Shown here: piece by piece, positions 33,727 to 46,265 of the stretch | Layout: each line of letters starts with the position of its first letter | How positions within the stretch are numbered: the first letter of the stretch is position 1 | Assembly: GCA_021307315.1 (NCBI GenBank) | Contig: JAJSPD010000006.1 | Coordinates: forward strand, 496,001 to 560,000 | Reading direction: 5' to 3' | Length of the DNA stretch: 64,000 bases | DNA from: Bisporella sp. PMI_857 | Lineage: Eukaryota > Ascomycota > Leotiomycetes > Helotiales > Helotiaceae | Notes under the pieces: model-generated | The model's input: the letters and a program-made list of their open reading frames with translations, nothing else | Told to the model about the DNA's origin: nothing | Database searches by the model: none | Program-made: the position numbers and the translations under genes

Positions 33727-35203
33727 AGGCACTCCTAGACTGGAACTCGAAGTGATGAAGGCATTTAAATATGTTCACCATGTGTGGCGTGCGGAAATCA
33801 TCTGACCCTTGCTTTGGGTGGTTATCAGTCACACGAGGGATATTGAGGCGTGAACAGATAAGAGTGTGGTTGAAATACAACGACATCTATCCACAGGAAG
33901 TATGAGCGAAGAAATTGGAAGCGGTGTTCCTAGCCATTCGCTTGCTCTGCTTTCCTGATGCTTGAAATAGCGTACAAAGGTAGTTCTTGGCCGTGAGCAT
34001 CAAAAGTCTTTGAAATCCTACCCAAGATATATATTGTCCACCTCTACAATAAAATGTCCGGTCACTGTTGATGCAAGAGGACGGACTACGCTTTCCATCT
34101 TCCATCCCATTTCCTCCTCCATGGCCAGCCATCAACTAGCGTTCCCCTCTCCACACTGCGAGCGGCATCTCCATATAGAACAGAATAGTATCACTTGCCA
34201 CCGATCCCATTTTCTTCTACGACATTTCAAACTAATGAAAGATGAAGAAGGGGGAAGGACATCAACTCCTTCGGCATGCATAACGCCTGTGGATGAGCTG
34301 AATGATTGAGCCTTGTCTGCATCTTCTCATGCCAAGACCTCATTTGGAGTCCATTTCAGTTGCTGAGGAAGAAAGTATCTTCCAATCTGAAACACCCGAA
34401 CGAGATCTGAGAGTGCCTTTTTGGCTTTTTTAGTCCCGGCCGACGTTCGTTTGACTATATTGGATTTTGGAGATGTGATTGGCTGTGAAAGCTGGTCATG
34501 TGAGGGACATGGTTTGTAGTTGGCGAGCAGGGGAGATGATTCGTTATATGTTGATGTTATGGTGGGGGAGGAGAGTAAGATAGGGAGGGGCCCAGATATC
34601 GACCTCGCATCCCCCCCCCCCAACCTCCCCTCTTCAACTACTTTACATGGACTGCCAACGCAGCAAAAATTAACAAGCCCGCCATATTGTTACACACTCC
34701 AAATGTCTCTCTTTTATTCCAATGGCTGGGAATGCACACCCTCCCTTGGCAACTTTATCCAGGCTAATCCAATCACATTTACGCGTCTTGATTCATCCCC
34801 CTCTCTTATGCACTGATCCCGCTAGTTGCAGGGCAGCTTTGGTATTCCTAGCAACATACTCGACCTTTTCTTCAACCTCGTCATTCCTCTTTTCTTATCT
34901 TCTCATATTGAAATTCTTCTATCTACGACCTCGATTCCGACCCTCAGCCGCGTCGCAATCGCTGATCACCGTCACAGTCACTGATCTGATCACGCGACGA
35001 GCATCCAGGCAGGATAAGATAGGTCATGACCCTATTTACTATACATAACCACGTCCATTTCACATTACTTTCTATTACAATCGCCCCAAGCACTTTGCTT
35101 GCCCTCGCTGTCCTAGCATTCGTATACCTCTACATCCTGCACGTTCGCAACCGTCCCTACGAACGAGTCATAGTCGGCAACCACCCCATCATCAACGCCG
35201 GCC
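33727..35203. other. Intergenic region; short upstream frame encoding one membrane helix
   Basis: No full gene is visible. A + frame at 35,026-35,200 encodes LSITIAPSTLLALAVLAFVY, a strong single membrane helix, and overlaps the start of the next gene in another frame. It may be an upstream ORF or, if a base is missing, an N-terminal membrane anchor of that gene. A run of about ten C lies at 34,611-34,621. Confidence 0.4.
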
Positions 35204-37010
35204 ATGGCGCCGACCATCGAGGAACTCGAGACTCTGTTCAACGCAAACCCCTCTTTAGACGCCTCACTCCAAGACTTCGAGCCCGGAAGCAGCGAGCTGA
35301 GCCCGTCGCCCCGCTTCGGCTATCCCTCGCATCACTCTGGTTTCCGCTCCGACAGCGACTCGGAGATCGCGGGCTCGGAAGCACCCTCGAACGGACGATG
35401 CAGCCCACCCGCCTGGCGCCGCGAGGCCAGCGGCCACCGAAGCAGCGGCTTCTGGACGCGCCAGCATAAGTTGTTAGGAAAGCACAACCGAGGATCGAGG
35501 GAGGACAGTCCGGAGCTGGGCAGTGATATTGAGTATGAGAGCGCGGAGGAGGGAGATAACGATGCAACGCTGGAGGCTGCGGTGAGAACAAGATTGCCGA
35601 CTGGCTCATTATCGCCGGAGAAGCGCAGGAGTCCAAGTCCAGATCCATATCCTGCCGGGAGCAAGGAGTTCGCGAATAAGTTTGGAAGCATAAAGGTAGA
35701 GGAAGATGCAAAAGAGCCCATTGTACCATTAGATGAAAACCCTAATAATTGTATGTATCCTCCCAAGTATAGTAAAGTGTGTACTGATCCGTTCCAGTTA
35801 TCCGTTTCGCGGTGCGAGCAGAAGTACAACACAAAACGGATCCCTTCGAGGCAATCATTTCTCTTATACGACATAGATACAACACCATCACCAGATCCAG
35901 ATGGTCCTTCCTAAGTAGCACTGCCATCGCCCTTCTCTCCTTCCTTCTTCTCCGTACCTCTTTCAACCTGGGCAACCACCCCCTGTGCCTGATCTCGTGA
36001 AAGTCGCCGGCCTAGCTAAAGCCTTCGAGCCTCTGATATTCTACTCTGAGAACGGAATTACACAGATCGGCGACCTACAACTAACTGGCGAAGCCGTCTG
36101 GGACCTTGGCGAATCTGTGCGTTCAACGAACATGACCTCCGCCCCCATAATCGTCAAGGAACTTGACGATTTAAGTGAGAGCCTAAAAACGCTGGCGGTA
36201 GAGTTAACAAGGTTCTTCGCGAATGTAGATGGGGATGTTGATGGGATTCTGATAGTAATGGACTGGGCGAGACGTGAACTTCACCAACTACAACTAACAC
36301 AACCGTCTCACCTGACCACCGCATTCGACAACATCCACAGCGCGCTCTCGAAGTGGGGTGTTCTTGAGTCATCTTTAGGCTCACCTACAGCTCTCGGTCA
36401 GATAACAACCTCTCTCTTCGGTCCTTCCATCTCCCCAACGCACACGTGCCACGCTCCAACGCACATTCAACGAGTTCCTCTCCGTGCTCGAAGAATCCAT
36501 TAACAGCGAACTCACACACTCTTTAGCGCTCTTCGGCCTATTCGAGAGTATCGATCGGCAATTTTGAATCTAGCCCGCACGGTAATCAGAGAGACGAGCA
36601 AGCAGGAAGAAATGCAGGATGATTTGCTATCCTCACTTTGGACGAAGTTGCTAGGACCTAATAGCCATCGATTGGAAAAATATGAGAGCAACAAGAAACT
36701 CCTCGCCACCATCCGCTCCAAGACCGTGCAAAACAAATCTATCCTCATGCAGCATAACGGCAAACTTCTTACGCTGAAAGCAAACCTCGAGAGCTTGAGA
36801 AGGAAGTTGGTCAGTCCATTGTTGAGGGCGAATGGGAGCACATTAGGTATCGAAGAGCAGATTCGTGGTTTAGAAGAGGTTGGCGGATACCTAGGCGGTG
36901 TGAGGGAGCGCCAGCGAAGCAAACTTATGGAAATGATATACGGTGCTGGAACTAGAGGCCCGAGATTTGGGATTGGCGGCGGGGAGATCGAGGCACGATG
37001 GCAGCGGTAG
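35204..37010 (+). CDS. Conserved-looking membrane-anchored coiled-coil protein, unknown function
   Basis: Not a family I can name. The N-terminal region (MAPTIEELETLFNANPSLDA, then Ser/Glu-rich) is disordered and acidic. An intron at about 35,751-35,799 joins NPNN to FIRFAVRAEVQHKTDPFEAI. A single hydrophobic helix follows (LSSTAIALLSFLLLRTSF), then a long helical region: VPDLVKVAGLAKAFEPLIFY, LSESLKTLAVELTRFFANVD, FNEFLSVLEESINSELTHSL and a C-terminal coiled coil (YESNKKLLATIRSKTVQNKS, LTLKANLESLRRKLVSPLL). The order (disordered N-tail, one helix, long coiled coil) suggests a type II or nuclear-envelope/ER-anchored protein with a lumenal coiled coil. One-base breaks lie near 35,970 (G run), 36,435 and 36,565 (T run); each is repaired by small changes in runs. 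Start chosen at 35204; a membrane-helix frame upstream might add to it. Confidence 0.65.
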
Positions 37011-37619
37011 TAATGGGGGCAAACGAGGTTGGATGACGATATGATAGCAATGAATAAGTAAGTAGGTATAAATAGATGGCGTTCAAGGTTGGGTTTTGTA
37101 TATGATGGCATTCATCGGCTGGGTTGGGATGGTAGACGAGAATATAAATATGTATCAGAAACTCCTGATTCTCCATTTTCTTATCTAGTGATATATAGCT
37201 TCCGTGTGTGTTTGGTTACTACGATACATTACCTCGATCTTCCTTCTCTAACTATGCATGTTCTCTCACCAGAAAAGAAACCCCAAACGGATGCTCAGCG
37301 ATACCTATGGATACATCTATAGAACGAGAACAAGAACAAATCATAAATTATATCAAACTCGATTCAGAATCAAATTATCCTAACGTCGGAATTTTTCACC
37401 TCGGACCGCCCTGCTTGTCCTCGATGCTAAATGCTATGCTATGCTATACGGGGGGGCTATGCTTGTTTCTATTCTACAATTATTCATGATCCTCAAGGCT
37501 TTGTTCCTTGCTCGCTATCCTCATTCATTCCGCATCATATCCTCCACCAATGCCAGGGTATTGCATTTTTTTGTTCGGCGTCAATTAACACTCATATCAG
37601 AAAAAGGTGAAAACCCCCC
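37011..37619. other. Convergent intergenic region
   Basis: 3' flanks of the coiled-coil gene and the nucleoporin gene. No gene visible. Confidence 0.4.
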
Positions 37620-40600
37620 TTACTTTCCTCCAGCCATAAGCTCTCGATAGTACCCCAGGCTCAAATCAACAGTGTGCTTCAGATACTTGTCCTCCGTTAA
37701 CGGAAGGTTCAAGATCTTCGGTAGATCTTGCTTCTACAGTGATTGTTAGTTGAGAGTTATCTGGATTGGGGAATCCAAAGTACTAACCTCGCCGTATTTC
37801 CCCATCGTAACTACAGCCTTCGCAACCTCTGCACTGATGATCTCAATCGCCACAGTCTCCATGAAATCGGGATGGCGTGACTCTTGAATGACCGCTGGAA
37901 GGCTAGCAAGCAATCGCTGTAGAACTAAGGAGTCGGTGGAATGACCAAGTCTCAGGCTATTAAGCAGGTCGAGAAAGTCAGCATATATTTCCCCTCCTAG
38001 GTGCCATTCTGAAATGGCGTTCTCCTTGTTTTCGAACCGACGTAAAAGTGATCGCAAAGTATCGTAGTCTCGTTCAATGACTGTCTTCGGAGCGACCTCC
38101 TTAGTAAAGGTGCGATGGGCTTCTTCAAACAGACCCGCCTTCAGCAGACTATCAACCTCTCCTTTAGGATCCTTCTTGACACTTCGCAAGAAAAGTGCCT
38201 TGGCCTCCCAGATCCATGTTGCTGGAATATGAAAATCTTGGATCAGTTTGACAAAGCTTGGGCTGTCCTCAGGTCCGATTCGACTTGCATGACGAGCTAA
38301 GTGAGTTTGGATTGCCTTTGCACGAGCAGTGCCATCTGTCAGATGGAGAAGTACAAAAACTGCTTCGAGCCAGCTTCCCTCATTGATAAGCTGGGAAGCA
38401 AATGTCAAGGTGATCTGATCTGATTTGTCCTCAGCATCTTCGTGGTATCCTTTGCCAAAGGCAGGAAGGGCTTGGCTGAGCTGCCAAGTGAGTCGAGCAT
38501 TGAGTGGTGATAGCTGAGAATTCTCAGGGCGAATGATTGCTTCAAGATCAGAATCATCATACGTATAGAGCTTGAGAAGGCCCCACAGCAAGTCCTCGCG
38601 ATATTCCAGGTCCGGATCATTCCAAAAAGTGGTCTGGTTCTGCTCGACATACCATGGTTGAGGTGTGACAGACTCGACATTATTAGCAAGATCTTTAGCA
38701 AATCCGTGAACCGCATCCTTAATCTCATCTTCAGCATCAAGTGTATACCAAAGGCGAAGACCAAACGCCTGCCGCCAATCTAAGCCAAATTCCTCCGAAA
38801 TTGTGAAGCCATCAACACGATCTTCGATCATCGCCTTAGTTCCCTCGCACCTACAGACATTTCCTGAAAGCAATTCATAAATAGCTCGAATAGGAAGACT
38901 AATTTCTGAAGTAAATCTGGTCGTTTGCCAATTATCGAGCTGCTCGCGTATATCCTGTTTGGTGCTTTTGCTTCCGCCAACAAGAGCCACGAGTGTTGCT
39001 AGATGGAAATTCTTGCCAGCGAGAAGGTGACCACAGGCATCCGCAATTCGGTGGCCTGCAAGAGAACAATAGCTTTCTCTTCATTGGATCTAGCCAGGGA
39101 AGTGTTCTTGATCGATGCACTGTCAACAAGCTTCTCCCAGAATGCCGAGAGTTTTTCTTTGCGCAGACGGTCAACAATTTGAGGAACACTTTCTAGTGTC
39201 GCCGGGATATCGATTTCATCCCACAAAACGCTCGCTAGCTGCCAGACAAGCTTTTCGTGGGATGGAGTGGTTTGATCGTCAATGAAGTCGAACAAACAGA
39301 GGCCTTCTGGTAAACATGCGAATGGAATGCCATCACATTCGTCGATAACCGTCACATCAATCTGCTTTTTGATTGCATTTGCTGCAGCCTAATTTTATAT
39401 CAGATGATTTGTATTTTAAAATTTGCCAGACGTGATCACTTACCTCATTTGAGAATCTGGTAGTCACGATATCTCTGCCTTCAGATACGACTACCGCCTT
39501 CGAGTCTTCCAGAAGACCATTGCGCAATGCGCGTGAGGATCTCCCAAGAGGTTTTGTACCCGACGGAGCGGCGTAGACCAATATCCCATCTGGTCCCCAA
39601 CTAGGTTTCATTGAATCGTGAAATGCACGGTCGCTATTAGACATATCGGTGTTGCCATCAGCTGTTTTGGGTCTTTTAGAATATGGCCACTACACAAAAG
39701 TCTCAGTAAACTGTTCCATTAGTCTGCTACATACATGATTTGGCTCAACGACGGCCCTAATTTGTGTATACCACAATATCAAGATCAGAAAGAAGAACGA
39801 ACCTCGAATCCCCTTGGCTTGAGCTGGTGCCTTTTGCAATTTTTTAGTTGGACTTCCCGTTTGGCTGAACAAAGAGTTCATCAAATCAATGCTCGTTGCG
39901 AATCCGCGACCATCCGAAACAACTCTGGCTCTAGGAACAGGAATAGGATCTGCACCTAGCCTCGAATCGTTACCATGGAAATCAATCAAACTCTTCAGCA
40001 GTGCGCGATTCCTGCTTCTTTGGACTAATAGTAGTTTGTAGCGTGCTGGCCCAATCATCACCAGCGGTGAACTTGCGCTTCACTGGTGTTCCCTCTTTCA
40101 AAGCTCTCAGTCTTGCTATCGTGCTTCCTCCAGGAATTTCAGTTACCACATCCATGTCCTCTTCCCCGTGCGAGTCATCATATTCCAGCTCCGCGGTATC
40201 GCCAATTTGTGGAAACGAGCCCGCCATCTCATTATCCTCACATTGACAGATCCCCATTCCAAAGTATCGGCATGTTCCATTGGCTCGTCGATGCCATCCT
40301 CGGATTGTGAACCCACGGAGCGCTCATCTAAAAAAGACTCCTCTTGAGTATCCTCTTCGTACGGAGTATCCATCTCCTCATCGTCATAGAAAAGCTCTTG
40401 GTCATCAAATGCACCAGGAAGAGCCTTTTTCTTGTGCCGGAAATCAAAGGTATCTTCAGGTTCAGACTCTGTGACTTGCGAAGTGGACGTAAAAGAGTCC
40501 TCAAAAGCATGGGCCTTTGGTGTACGACTCTTAGGTGTTGGCGTATCAGGAGGCGCACTCAAGGTGCTCTGCCCAAACTCGTCCTCAGACTCATCCTCAT

Positions 40601-43600
40601 CATAATCCAGTCCGTAGGTCGTGAAATGCTCAACTGAGAAAGACCATGTGCCAGTGTTCTCATCATAGCTCTCAAACGTGGTGTTTGGGACTTTTTGAAG
40701 ACGAGCAACATGCTTCTTCAACCGTGACGATCCTGCCCCATTCTTATCTGTGCGTGAGCTTGAATTGCGAGGCCATGAATTCATCAATGAAATCCTCGAA
40801 GGTACATTGAGGCCTTGTCCCATAGGTGGCTTCTTGGACTGAACAGGATACACGTACAAGATCGTACTTCAAGAACAACATCTCGTTGAAGATTTTGCGA
40901 GGATCGACCTTGGTGAAATCAACAGGTTCCTTGAATGTGACCTGACCGACACCTTCGCGTCCGACTGTGAAACCTACAACAGCCTTCCGCTGAGAACGAT
41001 CCATATTTTCGATCTCTGCCAACGTGGGTTTCATCCAATACTCTCCAGGTTCATGATCGTCTTGACTGAGAGGGTTGCTGGTTAACTTAGTTGGGAGATT
41101 TGATGGAGCGGTGTTGTCTTCCTCATGCACAATGGCAAGCTCGTTTCCTCTAACTTGCTCCATTTCCGGCGAATTAGTGCTGCCACTTGGACCTGCACCA
41201 TTTGTGGAAGCTGATGGGCGAAGGTAACCGAGCTCTTGTGCGCTGGGATTCGATGTGTTTTGGACCTGCTTCAAAGACTAGATGTACCATTTGAGGTTCC
41301 ATTTGGGACCGAAGAGATGGTGCTAGCGTCAAAAGATCTCGTTTCTTCAGAATACCGCCATTATTAGGAGTGGTTGGTTGTGGTTGAGATTGCTGAGGCG
41401 GAGAGAACAAGTCATTGCGCAGACCTCGATTGATAACCAGCTTTTTGATACTGCCGGTACTCCCATAATGCCGAGCGCTGGGGCTTGATGAAAAAGCACT
41501 TGGTGCCAGGATGCTATCTTCGGTACTAAAATTGCGACGAAGGCTACTTGTAGACATACTCTTACTAAGACCTCGGCTAATGCTACCACCAAGGAGGCTG
41601 GTATTGAGATTACCTGGCGTGCTAGCCGTGCTCGTAGCACTCCCTGGTGAGCCATAGGTGCTGTAAGAAAATCCAAAGCCTCGCGACTTCGCAGGAGTGC
41701 TAAATCTAGAAGATGTGGCTGGATTTAATTTATAGATTGGAACAGCTGCTGGTTTTTTTGTAGCTGATCTCGATAGAGGGGTAGCTAGCGGACCTGGGTT
41801 CTTATTCTCGGCTGTCATCAAACTAGCAAACAGTGAGTTATTACCGTAAGCTCCGGGATCACTAATAGATGCTGTGAAGGTTTGTGGCGCCTGCTGATTT
41901 TGCTGGGATGTTCCAAGAAGCGAGCTGTTAGCTCCGAATAATGTGTTCTGGGGTTGCTGTTGCTGTTGAATTGTATTGTTTGCTCCAAACAACCCTGGTT
42001 GCTGAGTTGATTGACCTCCAAAGAGGCCAACCCCAGTTTGTTGTTGTGGCGTCGCGCCAAACAGACCTGGCTTTTGCTGGTTATTGTTACCTAAGCCGCC
42101 AAAGAGCCCAGTACTCTGTTGTTGTTGCTGCTGATTTTGATTTTGGCCGCCAAATCCACCTCCTCCGAAAAGGCCAGTCCCAGTGTTGGCAGTAGTACCG
42201 GCGCCACCAAATAAGTTTGTACCACTTGTGGCTGGTTTTGCTGCACCGAATAAGCCTGTGGATGGCTGGTTGGTCGCGGAAGCTCCGAAAGGATTGGTAG
42301 AAGCTACGTTTGAAGTCGACCCAAACAGACCTGTGTTTGTGGTTGCAGCAGGTTGTTGTCCGAAGAGTCCTGTTGCAGGCTTCTGTGCAGCGTTGCCAAA
42401 AAGTGAATTTGCTGGTTGCTGCGCAGTCGCACCAAAACCGGCGCTACCTCCAAATGGATTATTCGCAGCTGGTTGCTGCTGTGCAGCTCCGAAAACACTA
42501 GTGGTATTCTGTTGCGCATTATTGTTGCCAAATAGGCCATTCCACTTCCGAAGCCCCCGATGGTGCAGCCGTTGAGCCAAATCCCGTTCCGCTTGAAGCC
42601 GGTGTAGATCCGAAGCTGAACGGTGGCTTATTCGCTGTAGCATTATTATTTCCTCCAAATAGTGATGACCCAGCATTTTGTTGGTTTTGGGTACCAAAGC
42701 CTCCAGTAGTTGAGCCTCCAAAGGCACTTCCTCCACCGAACAAATTACCGCCTGTGGTAGGTTGGGCGGAAGCGCCAAAGAGCCCCGTCGCTGGTTTCGC
42801 GGCTCCAAAGAGGCCAGTGGAGGCAGGTGTGCTCGAAGCACCAAATGCATTATTCGTCTGCTGCGTTGAGCCGAATCCTCCAGACGTTCCACCAAACAGG
42901 CCAGTGCTTGCCGGTTGAGTTTGGCCAAAGCCACCAGTGGCCTGATTATTAGAACCAAAAGACGATCCCCCAAAGTTAGTTGCGCCAAATGCTCCAGGCT
43001 GATTGCTCTGATTACCATATCGTCGACCTTGAGCATAATCCGCTAATCTTAGCTCCTCAGGTGAAAACTTCTTGTATGGGTCCATGAAGCTGATGCTCTG
43101 GAATGAGTTTTGCTGATTGGAGGTACTGTTCGGCTCCTTCTCAATGAATGGTGCAAATGCAGTACTTGCAGTACCTTGACATTCGCCTACATTTCCACCC
43201 AAAGCTGTAGATGCCGGAGCTCCAAAAGCACTAGTCGTCCCGCCCCCAAAGGCACTGGTTCCACCGCCAAAAGCAGGGGTGCTTGACGATGTTCCAAAGC
43301 CAGTCTTGTTGCCTCCGAATAATCCACCTCCAGTATTTCCACCTCCAAATGCAGATGTTGTGTTGGTAGCAGCCGTGCCGAATCCTCCACTTCCAAATCC
43401 ACCTGAGCCTGCCGTAGCAGTATTGTTTCCAAATAGGCCGCCACCCGAAGTTGTAGCAGTTGATCCGAACGGAGATGGCTTTGCTGCACCGAATGCCCCG
43501 GTACTAGCTGGTGTTCCGAAGCCTAATAGATCTGTTAGCAAAAAGTTTTCAATAGGTTCTGTTTCCTCTCGTGTTTCTGTTGCGTGCTTCCGTGACTTCT

Positions 43601-44064
43601 ACAATTGGCATTTTCCATTATATATTGATAAGGTAGGTCGAATAACAAATTATGCAGGATGGGTTGTGAAGATCAACCGATACCACAAGGCGCCAACGTG
43701 GAGCGCAACTCCAGAAGAGTGATATAGGCAGAGATGGCAAACGTACCTCCGCCAAAACCTCCAGTAGTACCACCACCACCACCAAAGATACTGCCTCCGG
43801 TATTTGTATTGCTCTGACCAAAAGGGGTTGTTCCTGAGGTTCCGAAGCCTGTGACGGAAACAAATATTCGAGTAAGTCATGGATTCGTGCTGAGTGCCAA
43901 GTACCATCGTCTAGAAGAAGCGCCTGGCGACAAATATATGTAGAGAAGAGAAGTGACCTACCACCAGAAGTTGCGTTTGTGTTGTTCGCACCAAATCCAC
44001 CAAAGGTGTTCTGAGTTTGATTATTATTCTGGCCGAAGCCTCCGCCAAACCCGAAGCCCGACAT
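37620..44064 (-). CDS. NUP145: Nup98-Nup96 nucleoporin precursor (Nup145/SonB/Nup189 type)
   Basis: A nuclear pore protein precursor that cuts itself into Nup98-like and Nup96-like parts. It starts MSGFGFGGGFGQNNNQTQNT at 44064. Many FG and GLFG repeats follow. Early in the FG region sits a Gle2-binding (GLEBS-like) segment, ASTAFAPFIEKEP...SFQSISFMDPYKKFSPEELR (about 43,030-43,170). After the repeats, DEPGEYWMKPTLAEIENM-like text (here HEPGEYWMKPTLAEIE) opens the autoproteolytic domain, which closes with TWSFSVEHFTTYGLDYDEDE, cleaved between Phe and Thr. The Nup96 part contains HRIADACGHLLAGKNFHLAT, TSEISLPIRAIYELLSGNVC, YREDLLWGLLKLY, and ends KILNLPLTEDKYL...YYRELMAGGK at 37620 after a final intron (37,739-37,787). 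At least six frame breaks occur, two of them in G runs near 42,550. The gene is essential, so errors are more likely than decay. Confidence 0.93.
40617..40634 (-). other. Autoproteolysis site of the Nup98 domain (His-Phe|Thr)
   Basis: Within SVEHFTTYGL the scissile bond lies between Phe (40623-40625) and Thr (40620-40622). Family members use HF|S or HF|T, with Ser or Thr as nucleophile, so the site looks active. Confidence 0.8.
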
Positions 44065-44907
44065 CGTGATCGTTGCCGTCTGCCGATACGGCAGGCTCGT
44101 TAGGTTGTAGGGTTCACGGCGCGGCGAGCTATCGTGGATGTTTTGTACAGATCTGAGAAAAAGTGACGCGGGAACGCGCTGCAATAAAATGAAGATCGCG
44201 CTCGAAGCTATGAAGCTGGCGCAAACATTAGAAGACGTAATGAGCGAACAAGAAAAGCGTATCCGAGAATCGAGGATGGCTTTGCGATGAAGAATCGAAA
44301 GTGGTTTGCAGACAGGGGAATTTGTATGGAAAGCGCGTGGAGGTGTCGTTGACGAGAGTCCGCTTAGCTTTTTTGAGAGGCTGTTCGCATCAACCAATCG
44401 GCTGGGGCATAAGGCAGCTCTTCGTCTCACGTGATATTAATGAATGGTGCCTAGCGGAAGTTCATAGGCTTAGCAGAATAATTATCTCTGTTGGAGAAAA
44501 AAAGTGAGTCAAAAAGGAGTACATGCTTCCAAACACAGTAATTTATCGCCACAAGAGTCACGAACTGATTGCTGCCTGAGGGAAGGGAATGGTTGTCATG
44601 GCCTAAGCCAATAATTTCAGGCTACAAGGCAGCCTTCACAATATTTGAGGGGCTTTGCGTTTGTATTCATAGGTCTTATGTCTTTCCCAAGCTCATTGAG
44701 TAAAATCATCCAAGTCCAATCGTAGTGAAATGTGAAACATTGTTAAAAAATAAAGTGGCTTGGCAAATCGCGAACAACGCGAAACAACGCGTCCGTTATT
44801 CCAACCCATAACCGTTCACACGACAAAGAACTTCGTATTGTCAATTGCTCAAAGATAGAAAATATTGCTCCTTCCCGCCTCTCCTCAAGTTTCTAATTTC
44901 AAATTCA
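44065..44907. promoter_or_regulatory. Divergent promoter region of nucleoporin and centrin genes
   Basis: Both genes are transcribed outward from this 843-base region. It contains the sequences AACAACGCGAAACAACGCG (near 44,772), a short direct repeat, and a pyrimidine-rich tract just before the centrin start. No gene inside. Confidence 0.45.
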
Positions 44908-45691
44908 ATGGCATCAACATCACAGACTCACCCGGCTTTCCCAAACAGGCCATACCCCAACACGGTCCATGGCAAACTCCCAGAGCGCAATGCGCCCGCC
45001 GGCTTTGGCGCGACATCTACACGAGAAACCGCACGTCTAGAGCGAGAAAGGCAGGAAAGAGAGCGTGCGCAGCGAGAGGCACAAGTACAGCAAGCTGGAT
45101 CCTCTAACCCGCTGAATGCATTGACCGACGAACAGCGCGAAGAGATCAATGAAGCTGTATGAGACCCTGAATCTCTTCGCTTTGCCTCATTCAAATTTGA
45201 AGTTTATGGCAGGCGCTAACGAAGGCATAGTTTGCACTGTTCGACCTAGACAAAGACCAAAGGATAGATTACCACGAATTCAAAGTCGCCCTCAAGGCCC
45301 TCGGGTTTGACCTCCCGAAACCAGAAATTCTCTCTCTCCTCACCGCACACGGCGTCTCCCCATCCCAGCCATCCGCCTCCTCAAATCAGCGCCAACCACA
45401 GAACCCGCCGCCGATCCCGCCAGGACGCATGATGATGACGCTCCCTGGTTTCCAAACGGTGGCAGCGCGCTTGATCTCGGAGCGCGATCCACGGGATGAG
45501 ATATTAAGGGCTTTCGCGCTGTTTGACACGGATGATAAAGGGATGATCAGTTTGGAGGATCTGAGGAGGGTAGCAAGGGAGTTGGGAGAGGGGCTCGAGG
45601 AGGAGGAATTAGTTGCTATGATTGAGGAGTTTGACTTAGAGGGGAAAGGGGGGTGGGGAGGGAAGAGTTTGTTGCAATATGTATGGGATGA
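44908..45691 (+). CDS. CDC31: Centrin (Cdc31-like), spindle pole body EF-hand protein
   Basis: A calcium-binding protein of the spindle pole body half-bridge, also found with nuclear-pore export complexes. Exon 1 (44908-45156) encodes a basic, disordered N-tail and LTDEQREEINEA. The intron (45157-45230) joins it to FALFDLDKDQRIDYHEFKVA, the first EF-hand with good ligands. The second EF-hand is replaced by a Pro/Gln-rich stretch (SPSQPSASSNQRQPQNPPPI) leading to LPGFQTVAARLISERDPRDE. The third is FALFDTDDKGMISLEDLRRV, and the fourth EFDLEGKGG. In the present frame the tail is odd (GWGGKSLLQYVWDE), but one extra G in the run near 45,650 gives VGREEFVAICMG and a TGA at 45689-45691, the expected centrin C-terminus. 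The G-run break is therefore probably a sequence error. Confidence 0.88.
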
Positions 45692-46265
45692 GCGACTGTT
45701 ATCAGTTCCGGAGACTATATCGGGGGAAAGTGCTGGTTCTGATTCTAAGGGCAATAAAAGGAAGGTGAGGATCGATTCCAGTGTTCTAACTCACCTGTCA
45801 AGTATTTGGTTTATGGGAGCGAGGAGTCGGGAGTTTCTCAGTTACAAATTCACAAGCATGCATTAATCTCTGGAACAATCAGACTACACAACTCCCAGCT
45901 GGTCAAATCTAATGAAGCAATGATTCCCTGAGGTCAAATTCTATATGCCCATTTTACCACTTAACCATCCATTTCCAGCCAGATGGCGATAACTTACACC
46001 ACCCACAACGAATCACTCCCAATAGTGGAAAGAAAAATGCTCGCATTGATATACGTTGTGGATCGGTCCACCTCGCATCTCTAGTAATGACAGTACAATC
46101 AAGTTCCCCAAGCCGGCAATGAATAGTCACGCCTTATAAGCCGTGACTACACAAGAAGTATACCATTTGCACGCCTGCTTAAGGAAATATAAGTGCGCAA
46201 GTTTAGCCTCCCAATGAATCGCAATGAATGACCTATCTCCTATTCACACCATGCATATCATGCCT
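45692..46265. other. Convergent intergenic region
   Basis: 3' flanks of centrin and epsin genes. No gene visible. Confidence 0.4.

Noticed and set aside
35238..35874. Minus-strand frames of 163 and 180 codons opposite the coiled-coil gene
   Set aside because: GC-rich antisense shadow; the + strand has the consistent domain order and splice phases.
41941..42575. Plus-strand frames opposite the FG repeats
   Set aside because: Shadow frames of the Gly/Phe/Asn-rich nucleoporin repeats.
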